Source: Cyclospora cayetanensis
Lineage: Eukaryota; Apicomplexa; Conoidasida; Eucoccidiorida; Eimeriidae
DNA: 64,000 bases
Direction: 5' to 3'
Assembly (NCBI RefSeq): GCF_002999335.1
Contig: NW_020312036.1
Location: forward strand, 744,001 to 808,000
Positions 1 to 11,869 of the stretch are shown here, in pieces. Positions within the stretch are counted from its first letter, which is position 1. Each line of letters begins with the position of its first letter. Both the position numbers and the translations under genes were made by a program. The notes below the pieces were generated by a model that saw only the letters and a program-made list of their open reading frames with translations, was not told the DNA's origin and searched no databases.

Positions 1-67
1 GTGCGGCCAGGATAGAACCCTTTGTGCTTTTTCTGAAATCATCCTCTTACCTCAGCGTCACTATAGC

Positions 68-434
68 TGTAACGCCCTAGCTAGGGTCTGTAATGAGCGG
101 CTCCATCCCGTACATACTAAAAAGGTTTTCGTACCGTGTCCAAGCGCACTCTGGCATTCTCCTGCCCGCGCCTCTGGGAGCTTCTGATGTGAGGGGAGAG
201 GTACACTTAGGATGCGTGGGGGTGTGTTCTCTAAGCACTTGGGGCATTTACACCTAGCTGTGCATAGCACCTGGAGCACAAGCACATAATACTGCGTCTT
301 CCTGTATCGCGCGTGTGGCACTCTGCAATAAATAGGATGTATGAGCGTACAACAATTGATACATTCTTTACTAGCTTTTTGATAAGGAATATTGACGTGA
401 TAAAGAGTGTTTAAGTATAGCTTAGCCGGCCGCG
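68..434 (-). repeat. Decayed LTR copy 1 of the window's Ty3/gypsy family
   Basis: Read on the minus strand this block aligns by eye with the LTRs at 14,609-14,999 and 11,488-11,869. It shares the start region (positions 416-434), the segment ending in 'tttattgcagagt' (about 315-335), the block around the AGTGCTTAGAG motif (about 205-240) and the terminal region ending GTTACA at 68. No internal element sequence was recognised next to it, so it may be a solo LTR or the end of a badly decayed copy. Confidence 0.6.
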
Positions 435-3400
435 CCAATGCCGCATCAGGGGGAAGGCTCTAACGAGATAGAGTTAGGCAGCCAGCCTGGAGGAGAGGTA
501 CTTGTGAGCCACTTTGCCTGCCGGAGAATTCGGATTTTTGTTTCTCTCATAGTGATACTCTTCACGGACAGTGCTCTACAAATTCGCTTGTAATTGTCCA
601 TTCCCAGTTCATTCCCTGCTTTAAATCGCTACCATACACAGTGGATAGTGTTCGAAAGGATTCTGAGCACTACTGCTAAGATGTTTGCCACATCCAGATT
701 TATCTGCAGACACTCAAACCAATGTCCACACATTATTCCTTATGCACTTTGGTGCTTTGAGTTCCACTATGCTGCAAGCGCCGGCTGTATTTGCATGCAG
801 ATACGGCTTCATGAGGTACTGCTGCACTGGTGTGTATTTTGATGCAGCTGACACAAATATGCTCCTTTTATGTGTCCCTTAGCAAGAGCCTTACAGATAT
901 TAGCGCTACAATAAACAGCAAACCAAATTGCGAACGCGTTCGTGTTTGCTTTGTCCCATGTTCGCTGTTGGCTATTTGTGTCTTTCGACCCTTATATTCC
1001 TTGTGACGGGTTAATTATCGCTTGCTCCATCTGTCACCCTGTTCTTCGCATGTCTGCCCACATGTATAGTGCAGGGATGGCGGGAACTTTCGCGTTCTTG
1101 CACGCATATTCGTTTCCATGTTGTACGGAACGCGAGGGCGGGTGCTTGAAGTGGTGGACGTGTAGCGGGCCAAGCTACACTTCGCATTTTCTACTGCACT
1201 AGTTATATTTGACCAACACGTAGTAAGGAATTAAGTCTCCAGCTTGTTCGTATATCTTAGTTTTAGTGCAGGAGAAAAGTTTTGTGCATCTGGTCCGGAT
1301 GTTATCATTTACTGGCTTTTGATAGCCGGAGTGCATAGAGGGTGCGCGGCACACACCCTTGTTGTCCTACTCCCCTCAGACATACACTCTGAGGGGAATG
1401 GACCAGACAAGGAGGGAGGTCCTTTCGAAAACACTTTATAATTTTCCACCACAAACTTGCATTCAGTCTTGGATGAAGTCTCTCCCGATGTATGTTGTAA
1501 ATGGCACATTAAAATCGGAGGATGCGAGTACTTCCATTCTTGAACTCTGTTTCCTCCTCGTTTCTGAGTTCTGTGGAATAAGGCCAAGGAAATTTTCCCC
1601 TTTCCAAAGCAGCACTAATTAATTTTTCGTATAATCTGGTAGGGCTTAGGGCTGACTGTCTCGTTATGGGGATGTAAGCGGTGCTGGATACGTAGTACGA
1701 AGAGACTAAAAGCCCTGAGCTTCAACTGCTGTACGATAACCTTTCCGATATGTTGCAAGGGTATAGCCTCTAGTTTTTATGTCACGCCCATGTCACTGCT
1801 CGCTGCACCAGCCCTCTGCTCATTTCTGGCAGATTTACGGGCGTTTGCAACCCTGCAGACGGTTATCACAGGTACAAGTGACTTGGCTGGGAAACCAGTT
1901 GGCACACCTTTGTGCATAGGTATACAGGGCAATATTAGCTGGTAGGCGTAAAGGCGCGTGCGGATTCAACAATTTAGCAAGTGGTGGAGTCACCTCCAAA
2001 GAATAGAGGTAGCACCACAAGATGTTTCGGCTCCTTGTCGATTTTTTTCTAGAATGATTCCATGAATTATGACCACAAGACATTCTGCGCATCCCGGATG
2101 CTTTGCATTGAGCGCATTAATCATTGTAACGCCTTTAAATTTCGTATAGGGTACGGGAGTTTGCATCGAAAGGCTGCAGTGTTCGTACCGGCGGCTAGAA
2201 GTCTGTGCAAAAAAGAACCACGCAAATATTTCCTTTCCAGGTCAAAAGGATCTATTCATAAGGCCTCAGAAAGACAATAATAGATCATGGAAGCAGGGTG
2301 TTTAACGTTTTCCGCTGAGAAGCGATGAACCTCCCATCTCACTTCCGGCAGTGCTACGCCGACTCATCTCTAGGGCTGCACCTGACTATCACAGCGTGAT
2401 TGTTTTTGCTCTTATGGACGTGAGATTGGTGGGCCTGAGTAGTAAGTAGAGAAATAATGACTGTGCTAGCTCATAGAAGTCAGAGGAGCTAGCGTACGCA
2501 GGTCGGAGAGAGGAATGTTGCCTCTGTCTCGCTTCCCTGCTCCAGCCCATGCACGGCAAAGCTCCCCTGAGGTATGATACAGAAAGGTTGGAAAGAGATG
2601 CTGCCGCCTTGAGGATGCTCTGATAGTGGTTAGCCGATGTATAGTATATCACCAAGTGGTAAGCAACAATGCTGCCTAACAGAAATTATCTGAGGAGCTC
2701 CTAGAAAAGGACACACGGGGTGTAGCAAAATTGAGGTGTAGTGCTGGGCTTTGCAACAGTGCCTCATACACGCGTGGATAGAAAGTACATAAAAGTAATT
2801 CGAGGCCTATCTGCCCATCTTCATACTCAAACCCTGTGCGTGAAGAAGTCTATGCAATCAGGCGTGGAGTTATTTTCTCAAAAAGCAAAAGCAGGGAAGT
2901 AAATACAGCACCGAAGATATGATACAGCGCAGCTGCTTTCACGTGCATGCAGTTGTTAATGGAGGTAGAAATGCATTGCAAAGCCATATTCGTTTGTATT
3001 TGATTACAGAGCGCTATATCTTCCACGGAAGATGAGGTCAAACTCAATCATCAGATACATACATACATGTTCTGAGGTATGATACACAAAATCTACTCGC
3101 CCTGTGGTCATATCAAGCGTTATTTAAAGTGCCTGGTAGCACATGTATAGAGTGTTTCACTGTCTTGAGGATCAGGCCCCTACTGATCCTGTCGCAACGA
3201 ATGGCCATTTTAGAATCGAAGCCTCTTCTACGGATTCGTTCTTTCCGCCTGTCAGTTTGCGTGTATAAAGCAGTAAATCCATTCGGCTATATATCGTTGC
3301 GATTGGTATCTATTGTAATAGGCGTTATTCTAACTTTTCTTTATCCTCGTAGTCATCTTCCTCGCTAGTCAACCATCATCCCAAATCGCCCCAGAGCTGT

Positions 3401-4723
3401 TCTAATTGCTGCACGCCCTTTCTAGGCACTATTGATGTAAGGAGCTTCTGAAGGCTGCTCCTTTACATCGAAGTCGCACCTACCCAGCTGCCTTTAGCCA
3501 TAAACGAAAACGCCCTCAAAACGCGACAATGAACGAGCAGCATAACAAATGCAGCTGGGGAGCTTTTGCGTGCTCAAAAAGGCTTGGAACGTCATGAGAA
3601 AGGAAAACAAAACTGACACCGGACCCATGGACGTCGCCCAGTTGCAGTTCATGTGATTGATCACCTTCTGCAAATACACAAACCATGCTGATTTGGGCAG
3701 GGAAAGAAAACAGGGGAAGGCAGGAGAGAAGCGTCCGTTTGTTTGTTGCTTCCCCTACATGCTTGCAACATCTTCAAACAGACTTTATATGGGGATAGAG
3801 GCAGCACGCTAGCATTTTCAGCTTCCAAACAATCGTTTTTGAAGCCCCGCTGCATCCGGAGCTAAACCGTAAGCAAAGCAAGGCAGCTATATAGCTTTAC
3901 ATTCCCACAAACAACGTGGTGCGTGACAAAAGTAGTGATAAGGGAAACCGAGAGTCATCAATGCTGCAACGGAAGCATCAATACAGACGCTAGGGCGGCC
4001 CATGCATTTTTCGTGCTTAGGTAAACTAGAAACACAAGGATGTAGCTCTTCAAAAGTAAGAGTATGGATGACCAATGTTAGGAAAAATGAGGCGGGTATC
4101 GCTGGAGGCTGGAAAGGGAGCATGGAAAAGCCCACGCTATTGGGCACCATGGGGAACATGGGCGCCCTAGTGACAAGTAAATAAATGTCAGCAAACCTCT
4201 CACACCATAGTTCTTGGGGTTCTTAGAAAGTTACCTTCAAGCGAGCACTGAGGGTAGATTTTTCTCGATCTTTATCATCCTTGTATTTCCTTTTGAAATA
4301 AATCTCTTTTCTGGGCTTACGCCTTCTTCCGGACCGATGCAGTACAGCAGCTCGCGAGAAGTGAGTCCATTCGACTTGTCAAGGAACTAGAAACTCCAGT
4401 GCCTCACCCCTTTTATCTATTGCACCGCAAAAGGAGGAACCAAGAAACGCCAAGTTCTCCAGTGAACTTCAAGAACAAATGCTTGTTTGTAGTGAACTGT
4501 CAAGGCAACAGCTCGTTGACCGACTCGGAGCCCCTCGCTCCTACATGCAGTGCCCCCTGCCTTCTTTTCTCTTCTCCTCTTCGATGCTCTGTTCGAAGTG
4601 CTTTTCCAAGCTAGAGATGTATTGACCACATGCCCCCTTGCAATGTCTAGGCGTCGTCTTCTGGGCTTTAATCCGAATCTACATGGTCCTCGAGTAATAG
4701 GGACTCGAGCTCTTCTTTAAGCT
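435..4723. other. Gene-poor stretch, nothing recognised
   Basis: No open frame here shows a recognisable domain, biased codon use or plausible exon chain. Short open frames occur on both strands but look random. The base composition is like that of the retrotransposon-rich segments elsewhere in the window. Eroded mobile-element sequence is likely but cannot be shown by reading alone. Confidence 0.4.
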
Positions 4724-6348
4724 TCAATAAGTCAAGATTTGACTGTTTTCCTTCTCCTCCGCTTTCAGTCTCCTTCGCCCATCTGCTTTTTCGCCTGGGC
4801 CACCACCTTGCTCAAGAGGGTCGTACTGTGCTGCAGAGGTTTCCTCAGCCTCTTGTAACCCTTCCTGCATCTCACCTGTTCCACCCACCCACCCTTCTGG
4901 CGTCCCCTCTCCTACCTCGACTGGTTCGTACCACGACGAATAACAAGGGGCGGCGTAAGCATTGAGATTAGACGAAACCGACTGTGCTTGCTGCTGTGAA
5001 GTTTCAGACTCAACGTCAGGCTGTTCTGAACCAACGAAGGAAGAAGTCCCAGATGGCTCCCCGCCACTTACCCAAGTCCAGGCCTCAAAGTGCTGGAGAC
5101 CAAACTCAGCCGACGATTCTCTTGAAGTTTCACTAAAAACCAAAGCTCCTACATACCTGTCATAAGGATGGGGAGGCAAAGGCAGACTGGCTAAAATCAA
5201 AACACCACCAGGTTCCCCAGATTCTGTGTGGCCTCCTATACCACCCTGCTGCGTTGCATCACCTTCCGGATGGCTAGAGGGGTCAAGACTAAAGTGTAAA
5301 GGGCCTTGCATCCCGGTTAAAAAGGTCGATCCTGTAGCGTGCAGCAACTGGCTTCGGACCATTTGCGGGTCCAAGTACAGGGGGCGACTTGCGGGAAGCT
5401 CCTTGAATGGATGGAACAATCCCGCAGAACGATCCTTTTCGAAATGGCGGATACACTTAGATTCATACGCAGTAGAGTCCTGCAGCTGCCGCCTCGTCAT
5501 CAAGAGTCTGGTAAGCGCCTAAACTTTCTCTTCCGAGAGCTCCACCGTAGCCGGAGCGTGCCCCTGTGAACCTGCTCCGTGAACACCCGATTGCACTGCT
5601 TGAATCCTATTAGAGATGCTCTCAAGGACCAAGTTTGGGATTTTTAGGCTTTGCATGCTGGTCTCTAATGCAAAGGCCCTAATGGTGTCCGTGTGACTAG
5701 CAGGGAGTTTTTTGGGGAGCGGGCAGGCTACGATACGGAACATGATATGCATGAGAAGCGAACGTGCTAAGGACTTGCCGGGGTGAGGTGGAATGATGTC
5801 CTTCCTTGCTCTTGTATAGCCTATGTGGGAGTGGACAAACGTAGTCACTTGTATCATAACGAAAGAATAATCTTTCGGCCATAAACTGGTGAGCAACCCC
5901 ACCTCCTGATACATATACCGCCCGACCAACTCCATACACTGGAATGCACATTGGTTTAGACATGGATTAATCAATTGCGCATGTGAGAGTACACAATCGA
6001 GCGCCTCAAATAAGAGTCTTGGTGTTGATGGATGCGCGCAGGAGCCTTCACCCAACAATGTTGGCATCTGAGGGTAGTCTTCTCCAAGCACCCCCTCCTC
6101 CTTTCTTCGCTTTTTGCGGGGCCGTCGTCAGAAGACCCCAAATCCTGGCCGCCGCAGATTCCTCCTTCAGCTCCACCAGGATTGGGACCCAATGCAAGAT
6201 ACCGGGTGTAAGTGCCGACCTTATTCAAGGACAGGTACTGCCAGCGCTTGGCAATTACAAAGACAGAGGCAAGGACTGCTGTGAGAGTGCAGACAGCCAT
6301 GAGGTGCCTTAGATAGAAGCCATGACCTTGGATACTTCTGCCCCCCAT
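4724..6348 (-). CDS. Single-pass membrane protein gene of unknown function, apparently interrupted
   Basis: I do not recognise this gene by name. It reads on the minus strand. The first segment starts at Met 6348 and has a signal-anchor-like hydrophobic stretch at about residues 16-34 (LMAVCTLTAVLASVFVIAKR), then an acidic/basic linker. A second segment (about 6091 to 5519) is in another frame. It begins near GEDYPQMPTLLGEG and is a compact helical-looking domain of about 185 residues. It ends at an in-frame TAG (5519-5521), after which the same frame stays open to 4724 with an acidic, Ser/Gln/Gly-rich tail. A one-base change in the G5 run near 6093, or an intron ending in the CCTCAG before the ATG of QMPT, would join the first two segments. 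An intron of about 60-90 bp, or a true nonsense mutation, would explain the TAG. It may be a lineage-specific surface or secretory protein, or a pseudogene. Confidence 0.45.
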
Positions 6349-7712
6349 AGGCGTATTTAGCTGTGTTGCTGCATGTTAAGATTCGTCTGCAGCGGGCAGA
6401 AAAAGTAAAGTAACTGAAGCTGTTGCAGCGCTTCCATTTTTGCGTCTGCTTCCCCGTTAAACGCCATTGAAGACGGAATTGCAGGAGCATAGAGGAGCGG
6501 GAAGGGGAAGAGACCATCCATGGGCGGTGATAAACGTGAACGCCGTTGACTTATGAGGTAGTTAGCCGTACACGGCGGGATGCGTGCCGGATGGTATCTT
6601 TACAGGCAAAATGTAGCTCCGACAATAGAGGTGGCATTTCTACACATGTGGACTTCCTTGAGAGGGCCAGAAGCAGCTACCTTTTGGCAACAGGGGACTG
6701 AGCCCAACCAAGTCGATGTGCAGGCGGCCGAGGAGTGCTTGTATTTACCTGTTTACAGCAAAGAAAATGGGGTGAGAGCCGAAGGACGGATGTCACACCA
6801 AAGGCTTTGGGTGGCACTTAAGCCACAGGTGGAGTTTTTTGCGGTGGGCACTGCACATCTAGTCCTGAAGGCAGCGACCTTCAGACCCGTACCATGCAAC
6901 TAGCATCGTCTTTCAAGCATAAAACTATTACCATCGGTCCAATTTTTCCGTGGTTTTCATAGAATAGTATTTAGCCTATGGGACTTTGTTGTTTATAGTC
7001 TCTACGCAGTGATTTTGTTGATGCGCTCTTAGTTTGTGCTTTTTCTGGACTTGTCTATGCTGACCGGTGCATCAGTATGAGGGTACAGATGGCGATGGGA
7101 CTTCCTCGGCTGAAGCATACAGCATCTCTGCTTGTAAGAAACTTTACCTCTTAGAACAGTGAACCTACAATGCGCCTACTCTATACGAAAGACCTCGAGT
7201 AACTGTAGAGACCGGCATCCCACAGGGAAGTTATATGTAACTCTCGCTTTCTCGGGCTCCGGAGCTGAACCCATGCGACACCAACACAGTCATAGCCTCT
7301 AAAGCTTCGAACAACACTTGCCAAGATTTACATCAAATCTTGAACTCAAATGAGTGTCTTTTAAGCAATAAAGGGAGAAGGACGCGGGTGATCACAGTGT
7401 TAACCACTGGGCCCTCAGTGTCGCTGGCCCAGCTACACTTAAGAGCTTGCACGAAAATCGGTACTATTAGCCCCCAAAATATCCAAGAACTGACTGATTG
7501 GCTTGGCCCCTCCCATTTTCTACGTGTCGCACGGCGGGAATCATAGCCCCACAATGTAATAGTGAACGGTTATCATCCGTGACCGTGGCAAATTAGTCAG
7601 AATGCTTAGCATAGTCCAAGCGTTCAGTAACTTTCAGTCTGTCTACTATTTCTTTTCATGCGGGAATGCTGTGGGGGAATAGCAAGTGGGCAGGAACTTT
7701 TTCGAATGCTGC
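6349..7712. other. Intergenic, nothing recognised
   Basis: This stretch lies between the start of the interrupted membrane-protein gene and a decayed LTR. Upstream of 6348 it presumably holds that gene's promoter, but no specific motif stands out. A 107-codon plus-strand frame at 6580-6903 has no recognisable features. Confidence 0.35.
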
Positions 7713-8030
7713 TGTTTAATGTTCTAAATGAGAACCTTAGAATGAAAAAAAAGAATTGATACACTGACTAAGTTTTTCCTTCTCAAACTCCACCCGCTCC
7801 TTGCCGTTAACCCCTAAGGCTTTCCAGGTGAGGGGAGAGAGTACAGAAAAGCTGCAGGCTGCTGCATTCCCTGAGCATCCCAAGTATTTCCAGCCAGCTG
7901 CGCAAAGCACCTTAGCACACGGGCGTACACAGTGCATTCCTAAAAGGCAAAGCAAATTTTATTCTGATGGTTTGGAACGAAGAAACAGCCAAAATCATCA
8001 GGAACTGGTAACTTCCAGTAGCTATCCGAA
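7713..8030 (-). repeat. Decayed LTR copy 2
   Basis: On the minus strand it matches the LTR family in the middle and end blocks: a gap-containing match to the AGTGCTTAGAG/GCAG block near 7,850-7,890, the conserved 'gtgaggggagag' at 7,827-7,840 shared with copy 1, and a terminal AAACA at 7,713. The start side is too eroded to fix, so 8030 is approximate. Confidence 0.5.
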
Positions 8031-9930
8031 TTTCGAGGCCCGAAAACAAAAAAAATCAACAAGAAGTACTGAGATTCTGCCTAGTCCCAATAGTAGACCC
8101 AATCCAATATCTTCGCTGAATAACCACTATTAGCCAATGGCTCCAAGCCTTAAGTGTCGTCAAAGTGTCAACCAGGCTCGGATGCATCCTAATAGGCGCC
8201 GCAGCTCTACGACAGATAGCTCCTTGCTTCCTAGTTCATCCCATCACAAACCCTCGCATCCATTGACAGTCAGTACTTGGAATGCCACTGCCGACTAGTT
8301 TCAGCGCTCTCTTGAGGCTATTTTACATGATGGGATGGCAAGGATCTGTGCGGGCTGAGGGGGCACCGGTGGAGATCCCAAACACGATGACCCACTACGT
8401 CCCAAGTGACGCTTGCAAACCCTATATCAACAACGAATCTATCCAATTTCATGCAGAAAATGACAGCGCGATTAATCCAAAAACAGACTTGGGATCACTT
8501 TTGTTTCCACACTTTCACGCTAACTCGACTGGCTGCTGCACGCCTGGGCCTATCTCAACAGGCTTTCTTACTACAAAATCAGGGGCACAACCAAAAACGT
8601 GCAAATCAGCACTTAAGCGCTATGCAGCCATCAAAGGCTGCCGCTGCCTGCACTGCTGCGTGCCAGCCAAGTTGGAGATTCGTGGTCGAAGCAACGCTTT
8701 TGGCCCCGGTAATCAATTCCTGCCGCTTCAGCCACTAGTTGAGAATATCTGTAATGTTGCTCATTCCTCATCCCCGCTCACAATTCAGCTCTGTCTGTAA
8801 GCATAATTATGTTGATATAATGCTAAACTCAAAGAAAGGATGGGATAATATCCCTCCCCACAATTATTTTCGCCACACAAAATCTCTCAGAAAATGACAT
8901 AGTTGAGCAGAGGCACTGCCCTTCTTCAGGGGATGAGGGAACTGACCCACTTTGAGCGTGTAGGACCTTTAGAGATTGGGAGCTAATGCCTAGTGTGCAC
9001 TTTTAGCTGCGAAGAAAGAAACAGGAGGCGCAATCGTGGTGTCAGCGCACTACAATAGTATCACCCCCAGTAGATACTGCAGCTGCATGCCACGTAGAGG
9101 CTTTGCTATTCGTCGTTTCTCTCCACTGACACAGGCATCGGTAGCGCTGAGGTAACCAGGGCCCTCAGCGCCGGGCATGTGGGCGTGTGTAGAGACCCCT
9201 ACGCCAATGTTTATTCTGCAGAAGCCACCTAAGAACCATCGCAAAACTCCCATAAATAGGCAAATAAAGCCTCTTCTTTTTATTGGCCGTTAACACGAAT
9301 ATTATTCAAAAGTACGCTAATGGCTAATCTCAACCTGCACACCTGCAAATCATACCCCAGCATCAAATGTAAGGACCGCAATACGAGAAACGAAATCGAC
9401 ACATCAAGCCTGCACACGCATGGGTGATGGACTTTTTGTGCACTTGTGCAAGCAGCACAAGCTAGCGACTATGGCTTATAGCTTTTTCTCACTGTCCCAG
9501 TGGATAAAAGTGCCGCGACATCACCAGGTTTCAAGCTGATAAATGCTGTACTCCTTGCTCATTCATCACCCGGGCCCATTGTTAAGCTCAATCTCGTGAA
9601 TAAGCTTAGGTGGAAATTGGTATGGAAAAAATATGGCAGAATCTAAAGCAACTACTTTTTTACAATTACTATGATCACGGAAGCTACTTACTAGCTTGTA
9701 TTGTAGAGAGCCGTGAACCTGCCCTAGTAGTCTTCCTGGTTGCGATCCGTACAACGTTGAAGGTCTACATGGTACTTAGTATCTCAATGTTAGTGCCTAG
9801 CCTGCACCTTCAACTGTGACAGAAGCGACCGTATGTGCAAAACTAGTATTATACTACGTCCTTGTCCACAGGTTCAACAAACAAACACATTTCATCCCTT
9901 GCTCCAGCTCTGTGGCGGCTTAAGAAGTCA
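8031..9930. other. Gene-poor, probable eroded retroelement interior
   Basis: No gene is supported. Around 9,430-9,490 the plus strand reads W-V-M-D-F followed by broken frames. This could be the first catalytic segment of a decayed integrase belonging with the clearer fragment at 9,955-10,095. The 172-codon frame at 8,282-8,800 shows no domain. Confidence 0.3.
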
Positions 9931-9954
9931 CTCAACTGTTCTCAGCACATATCT

Positions 9955-10095
9955 GCAGCCTTCGTGGATTCTCCAAGACTATCATCACGGATAAGGGTTT
10001 GAAGTTTGTTACTGCGTTCTGGCATGCCGTTATGGCTCGTCCGCACATTGAACACTATAGGACCACTGCGAATTAGTCGAAGGCAAATAAGTCGA
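9955..10095 (+). mobile_element. Ty3/gypsy integrase core fragment
   Basis: An open stretch reads GFSKTIITDKGLKFVTAFWH and continues through AVMARPHIEHYRTTA. This has the layout of the Ty3/gypsy integrase segment around the second catalytic Asp: G-F-P-K-x-I-x-(S/T)-D-(R/K)-G-x-x-F then FW, A-M-A-R and H-x-x-(S/T)-T-A. The Asp is present (ITDKG). Stops appear soon after, so the protein is not functional. Its strand is opposite to the full element at 11.5-15.0 kb, so it belongs to a different insertion. Confidence 0.75.
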
Positions 10096-11487
10096 CAAAG
10101 CGCATCAACCTCACTGCACTGCAATATGTCTAGCTCTATGGGAGTGTAGGAGGAATGTAAACTCGTTTTTTCATAGTTTTGTCGATTTCCTGCTCTACAT
10201 AGAGAAGCACCACCCGATCTGGAGCTTGACCCGGTGTTCCAGAGTCAGCGGTTACCCTTGGCAGCGGAGGTATTCAGGGAGTAGCTGTCTGGAGGACACG
10301 AATGAGTGAGCAAAGCCCAAAGGAGACAAGCGATGAATCACTATCCGTGATAGGCCGCGGCTATCTATGTAACGCGCGCGTGGAAACTTGATTTTAGTGG
10401 AAGAGCAGCTTCTACTATGTGCACCAGAAGGTGACCATATTGAGGAACTCGGTACGATGTGGCCAGGTCCTTCTGAGCCCCCTCAAGAGTCAATGCCCTT
10501 CATTCCTTATCAAGTTTTATAAAGCCAAAGGTACCTCAGAACTATCAGTAGTGGATCTCTCCGCTAGTCGTAAATTCGGCATATTCTCAGTCGTTGCGGC
10601 TCTGGGAAATCAGCCGTGTGTAAGCGGAGGATTCACAGGTAGGCAGGGGCTCTGGAACTCAGAAGCCTACTCATGAGGAACTCTTTTAACACTAAGAAAT
10701 CTTTGAAATTTGGGGGGCAGTACAGGTTCCGATGCTTCCCTAAGATTCTGCTGACGCCTATTAGTACCCCAAGCAACCGTCCCTGCCACAGTATTCAGAA
10801 ACACCAAAGGCAGGTCCTCCCCGCATGAAAGCACACGCTGATAGCTCAGGTCCCAGGCAGGTATATCTGGTGGACTAAACTGGGCACAAAGTCCCCTTTC
10901 ACACCGAAAAAGGGCACTTTTCAGGGATGTCGTGTGCAGCTTTCACGGCAGGCGTAGGTAACCACGCATGTTCTCACTGTCGTAAAACAATGGCCGTCAC
11001 CAGATATTCTGAACTCTTATGGGGTTGGCTTGGTGCACTGCATGCTGGGATACTGCTATATCGCCTCGTTCTGTTCTGATTACCATCGGCCTGTTGAGCA
11101 CCTCAATTGGACCCCGCTGCAGTTACCCGTGAGGTCTGAAGTGCTCCCGCTGCTCAAAGTTCTTTGCGTATATGTCGCTCTTGAACATCAGAAGCGAAAA
11201 CCTGTTAGTTCAAACCGCACGCCTTAAAAACGCTTCAAATTCTTCGGGACAAGCCCCAAAGTCTTCAGGCTCTTTGGGATTGCTTCGAGTGATGTCTAGC
11301 ATTTCAAGGTTTCCATACTGAAGAAGGTGCATAGCCTTATCTTATGCAAATACACAATGCCCGAAAATTCAATATCTTGATTTAAGTCTCCTACCGTAGT
11401 AGGCTCTAATGGCTCAGCATCCCACGCAATGTGTTATTTTATATACACCCTTATGGTATTCCTACAATATAGTTTGGTGCTCAAACC
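10096..11487. other. Gene-poor, no gene recognised
   Basis: Downstream of the integrase fragment the plus strand keeps some protein-like stretches broken by stops, as expected for the rest of a decayed element. No LTR end was found on this side. Confidence 0.3.
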
Positions 11488-11869
11488 TGTCATACCAAAA
11501 TTTTTCATTTATGGTCTCGCTTGATAAGCACTGAGCCATGGTTTTAATACGAACGTGACACAAAGTTTCTCTATGTTTCCTAAAAGAACTCTTGCCTTCC
11601 CCTGCCTGCAGCCCTCAACGCTACCAACGAGAGGGAGAGGAGAGCTAGGTTGTGCATCGCTACACCCTACAAGCATCCCGGAAAAGTCGCAGCTAGTTGG
11701 AGACAACCTTTATCTCAGACGCACGACATTGCGTCATCTTGCGACAAGCTTTAGTATTGTGCAGTTAACAAGATGTACGAACAGCTATTGCAAAAAGTCA
11801 ATTCTTCACCAGATGTACTTAAGATAATCGCTGCACTGAAAGTGCATAAGTGTAGCTAGGCCTGCTACA
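11488..11869 (-). repeat. LTR copy 3 (3' LTR of element A)
   Basis: It starts TGTAGCAGGCCTAGCTACA at 11,869 on the minus strand and ends near ATGACA at 11,488. The segment GAAGAATTGACTTTTTGCAA matches copy 4 (CAAGAATTGACTATTTGGTT) at the same offset. About 382 bp. Confidence 0.7.

Noticed and set aside
2400..2760. Possible further LTR copy ending near GTGTAGCAAAATTGAGGTGTAG
   Set aside because: One end resembles the LTR start, but the internal blocks conserved in the other eight copies were not found.
8282..8800. 172-codon plus frame in the gene-poor region
   Set aside because: No motif. An overlapping frame is equally open. It lies in probable retroelement debris, and a gag assignment could not be supported.
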